A stretch of DNA of 9,531 bases from Spirochaetales bacterium (GTDB taxonomy: Bacteria > Spirochaetota > Spirochaetia > SZUA-6 > DRHE01): positions 1-9,531 of the forward strand of contig JAFGFV010000275.1 in the NCBI GenBank assembly GCA_016930895.1, read 5' to 3'. This document shows, piece by piece, positions 7,216 to 9,531 of the stretch (positions within the stretch are counted from its first letter, which is position 1; every line of letters begins with the position of its first letter). The notes beneath the pieces are model-generated. The model did no database searches and was not told where the DNA came from. It worked only from the letters and a program-made list of their open reading frames with translations. A program made the translations under genes and the position numbers.

Positions 7216-7342
7216 GGCGTAGTCCTCAGGGCCTGCACCTCGTGGGGCTTGCGCATTTCGCTGTGGTAATTTAAACTTAGACTGCAAGTCATAATAGATT
7301 TCTTCGCTATTCAGACTTCGTGAACAGCAGGGTGCACCTACA

Positions 7343-8500
7343 GTGGAACGCGGGTTGGCGGGCCGATACGAGACCACCACGGTTGCGGGCGAGCGGGTGC
7401 ACGCTTTCGTTCCGGCTCCACTGCCTCCGATTCCGCCCCTGGCTCTGGATGCAACCGTGCAGCGGCAACTGGAGTCTGCGGGGCTTGCCCTGGGGCGGCT
7501 CGACGGCGTATCGACTCTCTTGCCGGACAAGTCCCTGTTCCTCTACGCCTACGTGCGCAAGGAGGCGGTGCTGTCCTCCCAGATCGAGGGGACACAGTCC
7601 TCGCTGTCGGACCTGCTGTTGTTCGAGCTGCAAGAGGCCCCCGGGGTGCCAATCGATGACGTGACCGAGGTCTCCAACTACGTCTCGGCCCTCGAGCACG
7701 GGCTCGCCCGTCTGAGGGAGGGCTTCCCTCCGTCCAATCGCGTGCTGCGGGAGATCCACGCCAGGCTGCTTTCCAGCGGGAGGGGCAGCAGACAGGAGCC
7801 AGGGGAGTTCCGACGCTCCCAGAATTGGATCGGAGACACTCGCCCCGGCAACGCCTCCTTCGTGCCGCCGCCGCACACGCGTGTCGAAGACTGCATGGGG
7901 GATCTTGAGAGATTCCTTCACGGCAGCGATCTGCCAGTTCAGCTGCGGGCTGGCCTCGCTCACGTGCAGTTCGAAACGATCCACCCCTTCCTGGACGGCA
8001 ACGGACGGGTGGGCCGCCTGCTGATCACACTGCTGCTTTGCCATGGCGGGCTGCTTCGGGAGCCTCTCTTGTATCTCAGCCTGTACCTGAGGCAAAATCG
8101 CAGCCGGTACTATGAGCTGCTGGACCGCGTGCGCCATACCGGCGATTGGGAACAGTGGCTTTCCTTTTTCCTGCAGGGTGTGTTCGAAACCGCGGAAAGT
8201 GCCGTCTCGACCGCGGGTCGGTTGGCGAAGATGTTTTCGGCTGACCGAGCCACGGCGCAGCACGGTGGACGTCGAGCGGGTTCGGCACTCCGTGTGCACG
8301 AGGCCCTCAAGGCCCGGCCTCTCCTCTCCCTGGCCCAGGTCTGCCGTGCCACCGGGCTTTCATTTCCTGCCGCCTCCTCGGGGATGGGTTTGCTCACCGA
8401 TCTGGGTATAGCTCGCGAGCTGACTGGTCGGCGCCGCAACCGCCTCTTCGTGTACGACCAGTACCTGTCGATTCTCAACGAGGGGATCGAAGCGGGGTGA
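7343..8500 (+). CDS. Fic family protein (AMPylase-type) with C-terminal winged helix
   Basis: 385 residues. The Fic motif HPFLDGNGRVGR begins at H214, with D218, the anion-binding GNG and R222/R225, so the active site is complete. Family members transfer AMP or another nucleotide-derived group to protein hydroxyls. An inhibitory helix motif (S/T)xxxE(G/N) lies N-terminal at S78-SQI-E82-G83, marking a class II, self-inhibited Fic protein. The N-terminal domain (about 10-95) opens with GERVHAFVPAPLPP, typical of Fic_N. The flap before the active site, NWIGDTRPGNASFVPPP (161-177), is well conserved. Residues about 315-375 look like a winged helix-turn-helix, which in relatives binds DNA. GTG 7343 is the only ATG or GTG start between the upstream in-frame TAG at 7295 and the conserved region; its ribosome site (AGGG) is weak. 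It is transcribed away from the nucleotidyltransferase pair. Confidence 0.92.
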   Translation: MERGLAGRYETTTVAGERVHAFVPAPLPPIPPLALDATVQRQLESAGLALGRLDGVSTLLPDKSLFLYAYVRKEAVLSSQIEGTQSSLSDLLLFELQEAPGVPIDDVTEVSNYVSALEHGLARLREGFPPSNRVLREIHARLLSSGRGSRQEPGEFRRSQNWIGDTRPGNASFVPPPHTRVEDCMGDLERFLHGSDLPVQLRAGLAHVQFETIHPFLDGNGRVGRLLITLLLCHGGLLREPLLYLSLYLRQNRSRYYELLDRVRHTGDWEQWLSFFLQGVFETAESAVSTAGRLAKMFSADRATAQHGGRRAGSALRVHEALKARPLLSLAQVCRATGLSFPAASSGMGLLTDLGIARELTGRRRNRLFVYDQYLSILNEGIEAG

Positions 8501-8566
8501 GCGCAGGATCCTCGACGGGAGGGTAGGCGAACCCCGCAGCGCCAGACAAGCCCTTGGAGCGCATCT

Positions 8567-8584
8567 GGAGCCCCTCGGGGCTCC
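8567..8584 (+). terminator. GC-rich hairpin downstream of the Fic gene
   Basis: GGAGCCCCTCGGGGCTCC is perfectly self-complementary apart from its two central bases, giving a 7-bp stem with a CTCG loop, 67 bases past the Fic stop. No T-run follows, so it would be an incomplete intrinsic terminator or simply a stable 3' structure. The surrounding 8501-8655 shows no other gene signal. Confidence 0.3.
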
Positions 8585-8655
8585 CGCCGAATGGCCAACA
8601 CCGCTCGAGATCCGGCGCCGGTGTGATCCTCGTGCGGTCGCGTTACCGGTCTGCG

Positions 8656-8738
8656 CGGTTGCTCCCCACCAGCCCCAGCAGCACTTGGCCCGCGTCCGCC
8701 GGTGTGTCGTGGGACTACCTGGTTTCCATGTTCGCCAT
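8656..8738 (-). pseudogene. Degenerate second copy of the 5' end of the 89-residue gene
   Basis: Read on the - strand from ATG 8738, this stretch aligns without gaps to 7156-7074, the start of the 89-residue gene. By eye about 53 of the first 62 bases match, and about 65 of 83 overall. The translation runs M-A-N-M-E-T-R-stop-S-H-D-T-P-A-D-A-G-Q-V-L-L against M-G-N-M-E-T-T-Q-S-Y-D-T-R-L-D-A-E-Q-V-L-L, with a TAG at 8717-8715 where the intact gene has CAG. Similarity fades below about 8656. It begins exactly at the ATG, where transposase sequence takes over. It is a decayed fragment and cannot encode the partner protein. Confidence 0.75.
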
Positions 8739-9068
8739 CACCGTCGCGTCGAGCTCCTTTTGGCGCCGTCGATAATAAGGGGGCACGACGTTTGCGCTCG
8801 AGGTCACCCGTCCTCGGGGAACGCGAATCCGGTTGAACCACCCCCAGCTGGTCAGCAGATCCCGCTCGTAGTAGCCGTTGCGTCGATCCTTGCCGGCTCG
8901 CTCCGGCCGGATCCCTCGGCCCATCCGCTCCTGCAGCGCCAGATCCATCGTCCGCTCCATCAACCCCTTGATCGCCTCCTTCGCAACCACTTGGCAGTCC
9001 TCGCCACTGACCAACCTCCTGTATTCCCGCGGGTACAGTGGCATACTCATCTCTGTCAGTACATTCAT
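8739..9068 (-). pseudogene. IS256-family transposase, truncated N-terminal fragment
   Basis: About 110 residues of an IS256/Mutator-type transposase; complete enzymes have about 400. Visible family sequence includes the opening helix region with EAIKGLMERTMDLALQERMG (31-50), then GKDRRNGYYERDLLTSWG (59-76), IRVPRGR (81-87) and the VVPPYYRRRQKELDATV block (94-110). The fragment then runs straight into the copied gene start and meets a stop at 8715. All of the DDE catalytic core is missing, so it is inactive. ATG 9068 is preferred because GGAGG lies six bases upstream; an in-frame ATG at 9113 with AGGGAG upstream is the alternative and would add 15 residues that do not look like the family. Confidence 0.8.
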
Positions 9069-9113
9069 GGCATTCCTCCATCGTATGGTTTCGCTGACCA
9101 GGAGGAATGCCAT
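9067..9113. repeat. Perfect 13-bp inverted repeat over the transposase translation start
   Basis: ATGGCATTCCTCC (9067-9079) and GGAGGAATGCCAT (9101-9113) are exact reverse complements separated by 21 bases. In the - strand message the 3' arm holds the GGAGG ribosome site and the start codon at 9068, and the 5' arm begins at the alternative ATG 9113. Folding would bury the ribosome site, a plausible way to keep transposase output low, as described for other insertion sequences. Confidence 0.6.
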
Positions 9114-9210
9114 ATTTTTCTCCCTGACACAATCTATCGTACACTACATGTGGCTCCAGCGCGGAGCAGAAGGACCCGGGAATGGCGTATACTGGGTACC
9201 AGGGGTCGCG

Positions 9211-9531
9211 ATGAAGAAGTACGTGCCCATCCTGCTGTCCCTGCTCGTCCTGGCGGTCATGTCCTGCGCCACGGTCGGGGGGGACGAGAAGATCAAGGAC
9301 ACCGTCGAGGACATCCGCAAGAAGGAGGCCGAGGCCGAGAAGAAGCGGAAGGAGCGGAGGGAGCGGGAGGGGGACAAAGAAAAGGAGTGGAGGTGCGAGA
9401 ACCGGGAAGAGGATCGCGATGACTCCCGTCGGGGGGAGGGTGGGGCGAATCTGGCCTGGCTGGAGTACGTCGCTTCGATCCGCTTCGCTGCCTACCCGTA
9501 CGCTCCGAGCTCACCCTACGCCTTCAGCACC
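9211..9531 (+). CDS. Predicted lipoprotein, N-terminal part (cut by window end)
   Basis: An ATG with AGGGG about six bases upstream opens a frame of 107 residues that runs off the right edge without a stop. It starts MKKYVPILLSLLVLAVMSC: a basic N-terminus, a hydrophobic core and the lipobox V-M-S-C, with C19 as the acylated residue. Residues 25-73 are almost entirely charged (Lys, Glu, Arg, Asp) and may form a helix or flexible linker; this part is encoded by a nearly pure purine run. After a Gly-rich turn the sequence changes to an aromatic stretch, WLEYVASIRFAAYPYAPSSPYAFS (84-107), presumably the beginning of an outer domain. I do not recognise the family. TATACT at 9188-9193 could be a -10 box, without a visible -35. 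Confidence 0.7.
   Translation, partial: MKKYVPILLSLLVLAVMSCATVGGDEKIKDTVEDIRKKEAEAEKKRKERREREGDKEKEWRCENREEDRDDSRRGEGGANLAWLEYVASIRFAAYPYAPSSPYAFST

Larger units (their letters stand above)
8739..9131 (-). mobile_element. Remnant of an IS256-family insertion sequence
   Basis: Only the transposase-start end of the element remains. The - strand segment TGTGTCAGGGAGAAAAAT (9131-9114) just outside the gene is a plausible terminal inverted repeat, as many elements of this family carry a GTCAGG-type stretch close to the transposase start, but no opposite end survives in the window to confirm it. The inner end is cut at the junction with the copied gene start at 8738/8739. Confidence 0.45.

Noticed and set aside
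6891..7292. An upstream extension of the nucleotidyltransferase frame to an ATG at 7292
   Set aside because: The extra residues overlie the 89-residue gene in another frame and show no family pattern; the GTG at 6890 is coupled to the upstream stop.
8110..9144. A 344-codon - strand open frame spanning the Fic gene end and the transposase remnant
   Set aside because: It is out of frame with the recognisable transposase fragment and antisense to the Fic C-terminus; no motifs seen.

Overview
This is a high-GC bacterial window with compact, overlapping reading frames, GTG starts as well as ATG, and a lipoprotein signal at the right edge. Nothing in it fixes the phylum. A GC-rich proteobacterium, spirochaete, acidobacterium or similar would all fit, and I leave it open.

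Left part (1-4262, + strand): the 3' end of a peptide/nickel-type ABC importer operon. In order it encodes the C-terminal two thirds of a family 5 solute-binding protein, a DppB-like permease, a DppC-like permease that overlaps it by 17 bases, and one 509-residue protein carrying two ABC ATPase domains in tandem. That ATPase overlaps the permease stop by a GTGA junction. This set can form a complete importer (binding protein, two membrane subunits, two ATPase domains). The two ATPase domains look unequal: the first lacks the Q-loop glutamine and the second has an altered signature motif.

Middle (4312-6132, - strand): a convergent CocE/NonD-type serine hydrolase with a complete Ser-Asp-His triad. 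It belongs to the X-Pro dipeptidyl-peptidase/acyl-esterase fold and has no signal peptide, so it probably acts in the cytoplasm. Its upstream region (6168-6228) holds a cluster of palindromes and a direct repeat that look like operators.

Right part (6303-9113): an accessory island. A two-gene - strand module encodes an 89-residue helical protein and a nucleotidyltransferase-fold protein, joined by a GTGA overlap. It faces away from a Fic family (AMPylase-like) protein on the + strand. Between them is a 186-base AT-richer gap with a sigma70-like promoter for the - strand module and a perfect 9-bp inverted repeat next to its -35 box. Beyond the Fic gene is a degenerate copy of the first 83 bases of the 89-residue gene, in the same orientation. 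It is fused exactly at its ATG to the broken 5' end of an IS256-family transposase gene, so the Fic gene is bracketed by two direct copies of the same gene start. This points to a rearranged toxin-antitoxin-like or defence-like locus.

Right edge (9211-9531, + strand): the start of a predicted lipoprotein gene with a strongly charged, purine-rich linker, cut off by the window end. No tRNA, rRNA or CRISPR array was seen.
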